64,000 nucleotides of DNA from Streptomyces toyocaensis (lineage in GTDB: Bacteria > Actinomycetota > Actinomycetes > Streptomycetales > Streptomycetaceae): contig NZ_JFCB01000020.1 in NCBI RefSeq assembly GCF_000725125.1, positions 1 through 64,000 of the forward strand, given 5' to 3'. The notes under the pieces were generated by a model. That model did no database searches and was not told where the DNA came from. It worked only from the letters and a program-made list of their open reading frames with translations. The translations under genes and the position numbers were made by a program. Positions 32,367 through 40,373 of the stretch are shown here, one piece after another. The first letter of the stretch is position 1. Every line of letters starts with the position of its first letter.

Positions 32367-34451
32367 ATGACAACACCTGCAGCAGTGATCGTGGATGCCG
32401 CCGCCTACGCGCAGGCGGTCGAGGACGCCGTGCGTGCGGCGGCCGCCTACTACACGGGAGGCACCTCGCCGCTGGACGACGACGCGTACGACCGGCTGGT
32501 CCGGGGGATCGCCGACTGGGAGGCGGAGCATCCCGGCCGGATACTGCCCGACTCCCCCACCGGGAAGGTCGCCGGCGGGGCGGCGGTGGGCGACGTCCCG
32601 CACACGGTGCCGATGCTCAGCCTCGACAACGTGTTCTCCGCCGAGGAGTTCACCGCCTGGACCGCCTCACTGGCGCGCCGCACCGGCCGTGACGCGACAC
32701 GCTTCAGTGTGGGCCCGAAGCTGGACGGGCTGGCGATCGCCGCCCGCTACAGCGGCGGCCGGCTCCGCCAGTTGATCACCCGTGGGGACGGGACGGCCGG
32801 GGAGGACGTCTCGCACGCCATCGGCACCATAGAGGGCCTGCCGGAGAAGCTGGACGAGCCGGTCACCGTGGAGATCCGCGGCGAAGTCCTCATGACCTCG
32901 GCCCAGTTCGAGCACGCCAACGAGATACGCACGGGACACGGCGGACAGCCGTTCGCCAACCCGCGCAACGCGGCCGCCGGCACCCTGCGGGCCAGGGAGC
33001 GCGTCTACACGGTGCCGATGACGTTCTTCGGCTACGGGCTCCTGCCGCTGCCCGGCACCGACGCCGCCCTGGCGGAACGGATGAACGGGATGGCGCACAG
33101 CGGCCTGATGGCCCTGGCCGCGGACCTGGGGGTGCACACCAGCGCCCGGACCGCGGTGCCGGACACCGTCGCCGAGACCCCCGACGAGGTCCTGGCCCGC
33201 GTGAAGGAGATCGCCGCGCTGCGCGCCGAACTGCCCTTCGGCATCGACGGGATCGTCGTCAAGGCCGACCACGCCGCCGACCGGGTGGCCGCCGGATCGG
33301 GCTCCCGCGCGCCCCGCTGGGCCATCGCCTACAAGCTGCCGGCGGTGGAGAAGATCACCCGGCTGCTGGACGTGGAGTGGAACGTCGGGCGCACCGGCGT
33401 CATCGCGCCGCGCGGCGTCCTCGAGCCGGTCGTCATCGACGGTTCCACCATCACCTACGCCACCCTGCACAACCCGGCCGACATCACCCGCCGCGACCTG
33501 CGTCTGGGCGACCACGTCATGGTGCACCGGGCGGGCGACGTCATCCCCCGGATCGAGGCCCCGGTCGCTCATCTGCGCACGGGCGAGGAGCGGCCGGTCG
33601 AGTTCCCGGCGCGGTGTCCGCGCTGTGGGTCGGACATCGACACCACCGAGGAACGCTGGCGATGCGCCCAGGGCCGCAACTGCCACCTGGTCGCGTCCCT
33701 CGCCTACGCCGCGGGACGCGACCAGCTCGACATCGAGGGCCTGGGCACCACCCGTGTCGTCCAGCTCGTGGAAAAGGGCCTGGTCGCCGATCTCGCCGAC
33801 CTGTTCACCCTCCGGCGCGATCAGCTGCTGAGCCTGGAGCGGATGGGGGAAACGAGCACCGACAACCTCCTGGCCGCGATCGCCGGAGCCAAGCAGCAGC
33901 CGCTCTCCCGGGTGCTGTGTGCGCTGGGCGTCCGGGGCACCGGCCGGTCCATGTCGCGGCGCATCGCCCGGCACTTCGCCACCATGGACCACGTCCGCGC
34001 CGCGGACGCCGACGCCATGCAACGGGTCGACGGCATCGGCGCGGAGAAGGCCCCGTCGATCGTCGCGGAGCTGGCCGAACTGGCCCCGCTCATCGACAGA
34101 CTGGCCGCCGTGGGCGTCAACATGACCGAACCCGGCGCCATTTGGCCGGCCGACGCCGCCTCCGAGGGTGACGACCCGACCGCCGTGCCGACGGCGGGCG
34201 GGCCGCTGGACGGGATGACGGTGGTGGTGACCGGCGCGATGACCGGAAGCCTGGAGAAGCTCTCCCGCAACGAGATGAACGAACTCGTCGAACGGGCCGG
34301 CGGACGCTCCTCCTCCAGCGTCTCCAAGCGGACCACCCTCGTGGTCGCGGGCGAGGGCGCCGGTTCCAAGCGCGCCAAGGCGGAACAGCTCGGTGTCCGC
34401 CTCGCCACCCCGGACGAGTTCGCCGCCATGGTCGCCGGACTCCTCGGCTGA
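32367..34451 (+). CDS. ligA: NAD-dependent DNA ligase, secondary LigA type
   Basis: A 694-residue NAD-dependent ligase. In order: Ia domain 'AYYTGGTSPLDDDAYDRL'; adenylation site 'SVGPKLDGLAIA' with Lys118; 'TRGDGTAGEDVSHAI'; OB fold 'NVGRTGVIAPRGVLEPV'; zinc finger 'CPRCGSDID...CAQGRNC'; helix-hairpin-helix repeats; and a C-terminal BRCT domain ('DGMTVVVTGAMTGSLEKLSR'). The residue two before the Lys is Gly, where LigA enzymes normally have the Glu of 'E-x-K-x-D-G'. This, and its position alone beside a TetR gene, suggest a second ligase, with the housekeeping copy elsewhere. It would seal nicks in repair. Start ATG at 32367; in-frame ATGs lie at 32358 and further upstream. Confidence 0.9.
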   Translation: MTTPAAVIVDAAAYAQAVEDAVRAAAAYYTGGTSPLDDDAYDRLVRGIADWEAEHPGRILPDSPTGKVAGGAAVGDVPHTVPMLSLDNVFSAEEFTAWTASLARRTGRDATRFSVGPKLDGLAIAARYSGGRLRQLITRGDGTAGEDVSHAIGTIEGLPEKLDEPVTVEIRGEVLMTSAQFEHANEIRTGHGGQPFANPRNAAAGTLRARERVYTVPMTFFGYGLLPLPGTDAALAERMNGMAHSGLMALAADLGVHTSARTAVPDTVAETPDEVLARVKEIAALRAELPFGIDGIVVKADHAADRVAAGSGSRAPRWAIAYKLPAVEKITRLLDVEWNVGRTGVIAPRGVLEPVVIDGSTITYATLHNPADITRRDLRLGDHVMVHRAGDVIPRIEAPVAHLRTGEERPVEFPARCPRCGSDIDTTEERWRCAQGRNCHLVASLAYAAGRDQLDIEGLGTTRVVQLVEKGLVADLADLFTLRRDQLLSLERMGETSTDNLLAAIAGAKQQPLSRVLCALGVRGTGRSMSRRIARHFATMDHVRAADADAMQRVDGIGAEKAPSIVAELAELAPLIDRLAAVGVNMTEPGAIWPADAASEGDDPTAVPTAGGPLDGMTVVVTGAMTGSLEKLSRNEMNELVERAGGRSSSSVSKRTTLVVAGEGAGSKRAKAEQLGVRLATPDEFAAMVAGLLG

Positions 34452-34466
34452 GCCGGGCGCCGGCCG

Positions 34467-34910
34467 TCAGTGAGTGGCGCAGGCCTCGGCGACGGACAGG
34501 CTGTTCTCGTAGAGGTGGTGCCGGGTGATCCGCCCGTCCTCCACGGTGAGACGCAGGGCGAACGGGCCCTGGAAGGACCGTCCCGTCGCCCGGACCGTCC
34601 CCGACAGATGTCCCATCAGCACGGCGTCCTTCCCGTCGACGAGGAAGGTGTCGACCGAGGCCCGCGCGTCCTCGGGCACGGTGTGCTCCATCAGATCCGT
34701 CAACTGGGCCGCGCATTCGGCGGCGGTGGAGCGCGGGCGGATCCACGGAACGGCGGGATTCTCGGCGAGCAGCCAGTCGACCTCGTCGGCGAAGAGCGCG
34801 ACGAGCCGTCCGATGTCCCCCTTCGCCCGGGCGGCGAGGAACTCACCCACGACGGCCCGGGTGGCCTCGGCGTCGGACGGCGCGGTGGTGGCGGCGGAAC
34901 GGGTGGGCAT
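34467..34910 (-). CDS. SnoaL-like / NTF2-fold protein
   Basis: A 147-residue cone-shaped NTF2-like protein. The pattern is typical of ketosteroid-isomerase-like SnoaL domains: 'VVGEFLAARAKGDIGRLVAL', then 'FADEVDWLL', with 'GKDAVLMGHLSGTVRATGR' and 'FALRLTVEDGRITRHHLYEN' in the second half. It may be an isomerase, cyclase or ligand-binding protein; no specific pathway is indicated. Start ATG at 34910. It is convergent with the DNA ligase gene, 15 bases away. Confidence 0.82.
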   Translation of the reverse strand: MPTRSAATTAPSDAEATRAVVGEFLAARAKGDIGRLVALFADEVDWLLAENPAVPWIRPRSTAAECAAQLTDLMEHTVPEDARASVDTFLVDGKDAVLMGHLSGTVRATGRSFQGPFALRLTVEDGRITRHHLYENSLSVAEACATH

Positions 34911-35090
34911 GAGGCTCTCCTCGCGGCTGTGGCGAGCCCCGGCGCGGGGTCTCCCTGACGTGCCCGATCCTGCCGGAGGAGGCGGAGGCGGGTCGATTAC
35001 CTCCGGCGTCATGCCCGGGCGGGGGCCGGAGGCGGCCGTCGCCTTCGTGGGACGGCCCTCCCGTCCGTCCGGCCCCTGCTCCGTGAGCGT

Positions 35091-35951
35091 CTATGCCGTG
35101 CCCGCGGCGGCCGTCGCCGCGAAGGCGCTCGCGTGCTCCGCCGCCCATTGGGTGAACGTGCGGGCCGGGCGGCCGGTGACCTTCTCGACGGTGTCGACGA
35201 CCGTACGGCCGACCTCCGGCGTACTGCCGTACGCCTCGAGCAGGAAGCCGATCACGTCCTCCGGGTGTCCCGCCGCCCGCCATCGCGCCACGGCCTCCTC
35301 CTCGGTCAGCTCGACCAGGGAGACGGCCCGCCCCCGGGCGGCGGCGATCGCGGCCACCTTGTCGCCGACGGTCAGCAGTTCGGGCCCGGTGAGGACATAC
35401 TCCTGGCCGCCGTGCCCCTCCTCGGTGAGCGCGACCGCGGCGACGGCGCCGATGTCACCCTCGTGCACCATGGCACTGAGCCGGGAGACGAACGGCTCGC
35501 GCACCTCGTCCGACGCGACGATGCCGTCGGCCCACTCCAGTGCGTTGGCCATGAACTCCACCGGCATGAGTACGGTCCAGTCCACGCCGTCGTCGGAGCG
35601 CACGGCGTCCTCCAGCGGGGACGGCCCGCCCCCGTGCAGCACGGTGACCCGCCGTACACCGGCCGTCCGGGCCGCCTCCATGACCCGCGGACCGGTCTCC
35701 AGCGGGGCGAAGTACGGCCCGCCGAAGGTGATCAGATGAAGTCCTGTGACGCCCTCCAGCGCCGGTACCAGGCTGTCGGGGGCGGTCAGGTCGCCCCGCA
35801 CCACGTCGACCTCCCCCGGCAGGCCGGCCCCGGCCGGATCCCGGGTGAGGGCGCGGACCTCGTGGCCGCGGGCGAGCAGTTCGGCGACGACCTGACGGCC
35901 GACGGTTCCGGTGGCACCGGTGACGAGGATCTTCTTCCGGGTCTGTGTCAT
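35091..35951 (-). CDS. NAD(P)-binding NmrA-like oxidoreductase
   Basis: A 286-residue atypical short-chain dehydrogenase/NmrA protein. The N-terminal dinucleotide motif is 'ILVTGATGTVGRQVVAELLA', followed by 'VRALTRDPAGAGLP'. The mid region 'VTVLHGGGPSPLEDAVR' and the late 'EEEAVARWRAAGHPEDVIGF' are typical of this group. There is no classical YxxxK catalytic pair, so it may be a redox sensor or a quinone reductase. Start ATG at 35951. It seems to be monocistronic. Confidence 0.88.
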   Translation of the reverse strand: MTQTRKKILVTGATGTVGRQVVAELLARGHEVRALTRDPAGAGLPGEVDVVRGDLTAPDSLVPALEGVTGLHLITFGGPYFAPLETGPRVMEAARTAGVRRVTVLHGGGPSPLEDAVRSDDGVDWTVLMPVEFMANALEWADGIVASDEVREPFVSRLSAMVHEGDIGAVAAVALTEEGHGGQEYVLTGPELLTVGDKVAAIAAARGRAVSLVELTEEEAVARWRAAGHPEDVIGFLLEAYGSTPEVGRTVVDTVEKVTGRPARTFTQWAAEHASAFAATAAAGTA

Positions 35952-36258
35952 AAGAGCACCGTAGGAGGACTTGCGGTCGGCTTCTGTCCGCGAGTCACCG
36001 GCTCCCACGTCCGCCTGCCCGGACCCCCTGCGTCACGCAGGCATCGTGAGGGCCTTGGGCCACCCGGGCAAGCGCCCGGGCCCCGGCCGGGCAAGGAGCG
36101 ACGCGCGGCCCGGTACCGCTCGCCGCGTGCGCCCGCGGAAAGGACAACGCCGGCCGTGATCATCTCTCCGCTGTGCCGCAGGCCGCGGGCGCGGGGTGAC
36201 TGGCGGGGACACCGGCGGTTACCCGGGCCGGGAGGGGGGCCGAGGAAGGGAGCGAGCC
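35952..36258. other. Divergent gap with no visible gene
   Basis: About 310 bases between the NmrA-like gene (minus) and the phosphoribosyltransferase gene (plus). It should hold both promoters. GC is high and no dyad, box or small gene stands out except the AAGGGAG ribosome site near 36246-36252. Confidence 0.3.
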
Positions 36259-36912
36259 GTGCGATTCCGAAGCCGTGAGGAGGCCGGGCAGGAGCTGGCC
36301 GTCAGGATGCTGGAGTGGGCGAGCAGCGGGGATCTCGCGAATGTGACCGTGCTGGCGCTACCGCGCGGCGGCGTCCCCGTCGCGGTGGAGATCGCCCGGG
36401 CGATGGCCGTCCCGCTGGATGTTCTCGTCGTCGGCAGGGTCGGGGTGCCCGGATCCCCCGAGGTGGGCATCGGGGCGGTCGCCGGGGACGACCCGCCGGT
36501 GTTCGACCGCACGGGACTGCACGCCCTGCGCCTGTCCGAGGACGAACTCGGCTCCGAGGTGGCCCGGGCACGCGTCGAGGTGCACCGGCGTGAGTACGTC
36601 TACCGCGGCGGCCGCCCCGCTCGGGACGTGCGCGGTCACAGTGTCGTGGTCGTGGACGACGGTCTGGTCACGGGGATCACGGCGCGTGCCGCCCTGCGGC
36701 ACGTGCGGCGCGGTCGCCCGCTGCGCCTGACACTGGCGCTGCCGGTGTGCTCGCCGGGGACCGCCGCGGCGCTGAGGGACGAGGCCGATGACGTCGTCGC
36801 CCTGCACCAGCCGGAGCGGCTCGGCTCCGTGGGTGAGTGGTACGACGACTTCCCCGAGGTCTCCGACCAAGAGGTCCAGGACGCCCTGCGGGTGCCGCAC
36901 CCGGCCGGCTAG
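36259..36912 (+). CDS. Phosphoribosyltransferase family protein
   Basis: A 217-residue type I phosphoribosyltransferase fold. The PRPP loop is 'VVVVDDGLVTGITARAAL' (two acidic residues, then Gly/Thr). The N-terminal region 'VLALPRGGVPVAVEIARAM' is the usual beginning of the core. It is in the group of predicted PRTases often found near stress genes and sometimes fused to hydrolases. A nucleobase substrate is possible but not proven. GTG at 36259 has AAGGGAG about 7 bases upstream, so I prefer it over longer in-frame starts. Confidence 0.85.
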   Translation: MRFRSREEAGQELAVRMLEWASSGDLANVTVLALPRGGVPVAVEIARAMAVPLDVLVVGRVGVPGSPEVGIGAVAGDDPPVFDRTGLHALRLSEDELGSEVARARVEVHRREYVYRGGRPARDVRGHSVVVVDDGLVTGITARAALRHVRRGRPLRLTLALPVCSPGTAAALRDEADDVVALHQPERLGSVGEWYDDFPEVSDQEVQDALRVPHPAG

Positions 36913-36967
36913 CGGGCTCGCGCCGCCGTGTTGAACATGTCGGTCCTGGTCACCTAGCGTGCGGCGT

Positions 36968-37357
36968 ATGACGCAGCGACGCGCGATCCTCAGCGGCTCG
37001 ACGTTCGAGGAACGGATCGGTTACGCCCGCGCCGTGGTGCACGGCGACGAGGTGCACGTGTCCGGCACGACCGGGTTCGACTACACCACGATGACCATCT
37101 CCGAGGACGTGGTGGAGCAGGCCGAGCAGTGCCTGCGCAACATCGGGGCCGCGTTGGCCGAGGCGGGGTGCACCTTCGCCGATGTGGTGCGGGTGCGCTA
37201 TCTGCTGCCCGACCGGGCCGACTTCGAGCCCTGCTGGCCGGTCCTGCGCCGCTTCTTCGGTGACGTCCGGCCGGCCGCCACCATGCTGGTGTGCGGTCTG
37301 GCCGATCCCCGTATGAAGATCGAGATCGAGGTGTACGCGCGGCGACCGGCCCGGTGA
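36968..37357 (+). CDS. RidA/YjgF family protein
   Basis: A 129-residue member of the RidA family of enamine/imine deaminases. Visible are 'RAVVHGDEVHVSGTTGFD', 'EQAEQCLRNIGAALAEAGCT', 'VVRVRYLLPDRADFEPCW' and 'PAATMLVCGLADPRMKIEIE'. In the active site of RidA proteins an Arg is followed shortly by Cys or Val; here the region is 'AATMLVCGLADPRMKIE', not the classical 'R(A/S)xV', so this is a subgroup (Rid4-7 type) rather than true RidA. Start ATG at 36968. The phosphoribosyltransferase gene lies upstream, 55 bases away. Confidence 0.85.
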   Translation: MTQRRAILSGSTFEERIGYARAVVHGDEVHVSGTTGFDYTTMTISEDVVEQAEQCLRNIGAALAEAGCTFADVVRVRYLLPDRADFEPCWPVLRRFFGDVRPAATMLVCGLADPRMKIEIEVYARRPAR

Positions 37358-37381
37358 CGGCCGCCGCGGCAGCCCCGGCGA

Positions 37382-38179
37382 TCAGCTCCGGGCGGGCGTG
37401 AGCACCACGAAGTCCGCGTTGTGCGGGTCGAGGCAGACGGCCATCCGGCCGACGCCCTCCGCGTCCACCGGTCCCATCTGCACGCTGCCGCCGTTGGCGG
37501 TGACCGCGGCCACCGCCGCGTCGCAGTCGGTGACGTTGAAGACCGGGTGCCAGTAGGGGCGCCCGCCGGCCAGGGAGAGATCCTCCTTGCCGACCTCCAC
37601 GAGGCCGCCGTGCATGCGCTCCTCGGGCAGCCCGGCCGGAGTGATCATGGTGTACGTGCCCTCGCCGCCGGGCATCTCCATGTCGCTGAACTGCCAGCCG
37701 AGGACGTTGCCGTAGAACTCCCTCGCGGCCGCCGCGTCGCTGGTGTAGAGCTCCGTCCAGGACAGCGAACCGGGCTGGTCCACCAGGTCGACGCCCTTGC
37801 TCTCCCCCGGCTGCCAGACGGCGAACTGGCCGCCCAGTGGATCGCTGTACTGCGCCATCCGGCCCCACTGGTCGAGGTCCGTCGGCGCCACCCGCACCGT
37901 GCCGCCGGCACGCTCCACCGCCTGGGTGACGGCGTCCGCGTCGGTGACGGTGTAGTAGATCATCCAGGCCGGACGCGCTCCCTCCTCGGTGAGCTTGCCG
38001 AGCCCGGCGACCATCTTTCCGTCCTTGCGGAACATCCCGCCTTCGACGTCCTCCCCGTCCCCCATGGGCTCGTAGTCCCAGTCGAGGACCGCGCCGTAGA
38101 AGGCCGCCGCGGCGGGAACGTCGGGGGCCCCGAGGTCGAGCATGCAGGGAGAGCCGGGGGCGAAGTCAGTGGTGATCAC
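37382..38179 (-). CDS. Two-domain VOC (glyoxalase-like) protein
   Basis: A 265-residue protein with two tandem glyoxalase/bleomycin-resistance folds: the first near 10-125 ('CMLDLGAPDVPAAAAFYGAV' to 'YSDPLGGQFAVWQPG'), the second near 135-262 ('WTELYTSDAAAAREFYGNVL' to 'CLDPHNADFVVLTPA'). It resembles the mycobacterial CFP30B-like group. It may bind a metal or a small ligand, but function is unknown. GTG 38179 is preferred because AAAGGA lies just upstream; the gene converges with the RidA gene. Confidence 0.87.
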   Translation of the reverse strand: MITTDFAPGSPCMLDLGAPDVPAAAAFYGAVLDWDYEPMGDGEDVEGGMFRKDGKMVAGLGKLTEEGARPAWMIYYTVTDADAVTQAVERAGGTVRVAPTDLDQWGRMAQYSDPLGGQFAVWQPGESKGVDLVDQPGSLSWTELYTSDAAAAREFYGNVLGWQFSDMEMPGGEGTYTMITPAGLPEERMHGGLVEVGKEDLSLAGGRPYWHPVFNVTDCDAAVAAVTANGGSVQMGPVDAEGVGRMAVCLDPHNADFVVLTPARS

Positions 38180-38271
38180 CGCGGTGTCCTTTCGCAGATT
38201 CCCTTTGGCCTCAGCGTGCCACCGGGCACTGACACTCGCCCTCCGGCTTCGCCGTCCGGGCGTTCCGGCGG

Positions 38272-38502
38272 CTACCTCCCATCCGCCGTCCCGCGGGTGG
38301 TGAAGGGCAGGACCAGCCGGGAGGGGTGGGCGGCGTCGCGGTAGATCCTGTGGGTGACGAGGCGGCCCACCGGCAGGTGGAAGGCGTCCGGCGGCAGCAA
38401 CGCGTGGTGCGCGTCGGCGCGCGGCTCGTCGTCGGAGAGCTCCACGACCGGCTTGTGGCCCGGCAGGAACGTCGATCCGGTGCCGAAAGGGCGAACCGTC
38501 AA
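38272..38502 (-). CDS. Hypothetical short ORF, possible gene fragment
   Basis: A 76-residue frame ending 'THRIYRDAAHPSRLVLPFTT'. Its amino-acid mix (His, Asp, Pro, balanced hydrophobics) looks more like protein than the other frames here. The only plausible start is a TTG at 38502, without a clear ribosome site. It lies between the methyltransferase and the VOC gene on the same strand. It may be a small unknown protein or the end of a lost gene. Confidence 0.3.
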   Translation of the reverse strand: MTVRPFGTGSTFLPGHKPVVELSDDEPRADAHHALLPPDAFHLPVGRLVTHRIYRDAAHPSRLVLPFTTRGTADGR

Positions 38503-38548
38503 CGGTTGCGGCCGACACGCCAGGAGGCTTCCGCCCGTCACCGGGCCC

Positions 38549-39292
38549 CTACGGGGCGGGAGGGAGCCGGTAGACGGAGACGTGCGAGCGTGAATCCTCG
38601 GTGAAGGGAGCACCGTTCCAGTCCTCGTGCCTGGACTCCAGTTGGAATCCTCCCAGTTGGGCCATGAGGTCGAGTTCGGCCGGCCAGATGTAGCGATGAG
38701 GGCTGCGGAACAACTGGGCCCGCTCACCGTCGTCGAAGCGGAAGTGGTGCGAGACGACGTGCTGACGCAGGACGTCGTACGTGTCCAGGCCGATGTAGCC
38801 GGGGGCGCACTCCCAGACCATGGCCTTCTGGCCCGGCGGGAGCCTGCGCAGCTCGGGGACCCAGAGTTCGACCACGAACCGCCCGCCGGGCACCAGGTGG
38901 CGGGCGGCATTGCGGAAGCACTCGACCTGCCTGGCCTGGGTGAGCAGGTTGGAGATCGTGTTGTATACGAGGTAGACGAGGCTGTACTCGCCGGGGGCGA
39001 CCGCGGTCGCCATGTCCCCGATGACCACCGGGATCGTCGACTCGTCGGCCTTGGTGCGCAGTTGCTCCACCATCGGCGGGGACAGCTCGATGCCGGTGAC
39101 GGGTACGGAGCGGCCGGCCAGCGGAACGGCCACCCGGCCCGTGCCGATGGCGAACTCGAGGGCCGCCCCCTCCCCCGCGAGCCGGGCCAGCCGGTCCACG
39201 GCCGGTCCCAGCACCTCGGGCGCGAACATACCGGTCCCGGGCGTGTCATAACGCCGGGCGACGTCCGCGCTCCAGATCTCCTCCTGCTCCAT
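38549..39292 (-). CDS. Class I SAM-dependent methyltransferase
   Basis: A 247-residue methyltransferase of the Methyltransf_25 type. The SAM-binding motif I is 'ALEFAIGTGRVAVPLAG', the acidic end of strand 2 is 'VTGIELSPPMVEQL', and motif III is 'EYSLVYLVYNTISNLLTQ'. The post-motif 'HLVPGGRFVVELWVPEL' is also seen. The substrate is unknown. It lies downstream of a DUF574 methyltransferase on the same strand, but the 47-base gap does not prove an operon. Confidence 0.88.
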   Translation of the reverse strand: MEQEEIWSADVARRYDTPGTGMFAPEVLGPAVDRLARLAGEGAALEFAIGTGRVAVPLAGRSVPVTGIELSPPMVEQLRTKADESTIPVVIGDMATAVAPGEYSLVYLVYNTISNLLTQARQVECFRNAARHLVPGGRFVVELWVPELRRLPPGQKAMVWECAPGYIGLDTYDVLRQHVVSHHFRFDDGERAQLFRSPHRYIWPAELDLMAQLGGFQLESRHEDWNGAPFTEDSRSHVSVYRLPPAP

Positions 39293-39339
39293 TGCGCCAA
39301 CGCTTCCGGACCGGCACGGGTGTTGTCCAGCGGATTACA

Positions 39340-40152
39340 TCAGGGCTTGCGGGCGAGCCCGCCGTGCTCGGCGATGGTCTCCGGCGCGGGCGAGGTGCCG
39401 TCGGGACGCCACAGCTGCACCGAGACGACGCCGGGGTCGACGAGTTCCAGCCCGTCGAAGAACGCCGTGATCTCCTCGACGGTCCGCAGGTTGTAGGGAA
39501 CGGCGCCGCTCTCGTTGTAGCCGTCCTGGGCCTGCTCGAAGACGGGGTCGACGCCGCGCGAGCCGTCGTTGATGGAGAGGTAGCTGCCGGACGGCAGCGC
39601 GGCCATCAGCCGGGTGACGATGGAACGTGCCCGGTCGTAGTCCGCGATGTGGCCGAGGATGTTGCTGAGGATCAGGGCGGTGGGACGCCCGAAGTCCAGC
39701 GTCTGCCCGGCGGCCTCCAGGATGCGGTCGGGGTCCAGGACATTCGCGTCGACGTACGCCGTCGCCCCCTCCGGGGTGGAGTAGAGCAGCGCGCGGGCGT
39801 GGGCCAGGACCATCGGGTCGTTGTCGACGTAGACGATCCGGGATTCGGGGGCGATCCGCTGGGCGACCTGGTGGGTGTTGTCGGCCGTGGGCAGGCCGGT
39901 GCCGATGTCCAGGAACTGCCGGATGCCCTGCTCGGCGGCCAGGTAGGTGATGTTGCGCTGCAGGAAGGCCCGGCTGCTGCGGGCGATGGTGACGATGCCG
40001 GGGAAGACGGCGGTGTAGGCGTCACCAGCCTCTTCGTCGACGGGGTAGTTGTCCTTCCCTCCCAGCCAGTAGTTCCATATGCGGGCCGAGTGCGGCACCG
40101 AGGTGTCGATCTTCTGATGCGCTGATCCGGGCGCCGCGGCAGGGTCGGTCAT
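39340..40152 (-). CDS. DUF574 family SAM-dependent methyltransferase
   Basis: A 270-residue protein of a Streptomyces-rich methyltransferase family. Signatures: 'HSARIWNYWLGGKDNYPVDE' near the start, 'FLDIGTGLPTADNTHQVAQ' (SAM motif), 'RIVYVDNDPMVLAHARALL' and 'ALILSNILGHIADYD'. Many copies exist in each Streptomyces, several of them next to DUF397/helix-turn-helix pairs, but none is here. The methyl acceptor is unknown. ATG 40152 is chosen because it begins the conserved region; an earlier in-frame start exists at 40251. Confidence 0.88.
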   Translation of the reverse strand: MTDPAAAPGSAHQKIDTSVPHSARIWNYWLGGKDNYPVDEEAGDAYTAVFPGIVTIARSSRAFLQRNITYLAAEQGIRQFLDIGTGLPTADNTHQVAQRIAPESRIVYVDNDPMVLAHARALLYSTPEGATAYVDANVLDPDRILEAAGQTLDFGRPTALILSNILGHIADYDRARSIVTRLMAALPSGSYLSINDGSRGVDPVFEQAQDGYNESGAVPYNLRTVEEITAFFDGLELVDPGVVSVQLWRPDGTSPAPETIAEHGGLARKP

Positions 40153-40319
40153 GAGTACCGTCCGTAGTCGTTCGAGGGCTGTCTTGGCCAACGCATAATC
40201 TACGGTCCCACAGCTCGTCGGCGCAGGCTTGTTCGGCATCCCCGGGTCCACTTCCCGCGCGGAACGGCGAGGTGACGCGGGCCGTCCGGCGGAGCGGGGC
40301 GGTCCGGGCGGACCGCGAC

Positions 40320-40361
40320 AACGGGCCGGGTCCGCCCCTCGAGGGACGGACCCGGCCCGTT
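40320..40361 (-). terminator. Hairpin terminator after pyc
   Basis: A perfect 15-bp stem (40320-40334 with 40347-40361; arm AACGGGCCGGGTCCG) and a 12-base loop. It starts 13 bases after the pyruvate carboxylase stop and lies before the DUF574 promoter region, so it should end pyc transcription. Confidence 0.75.
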
Positions 40362-40373
40362 CCCGGCTCCGGC

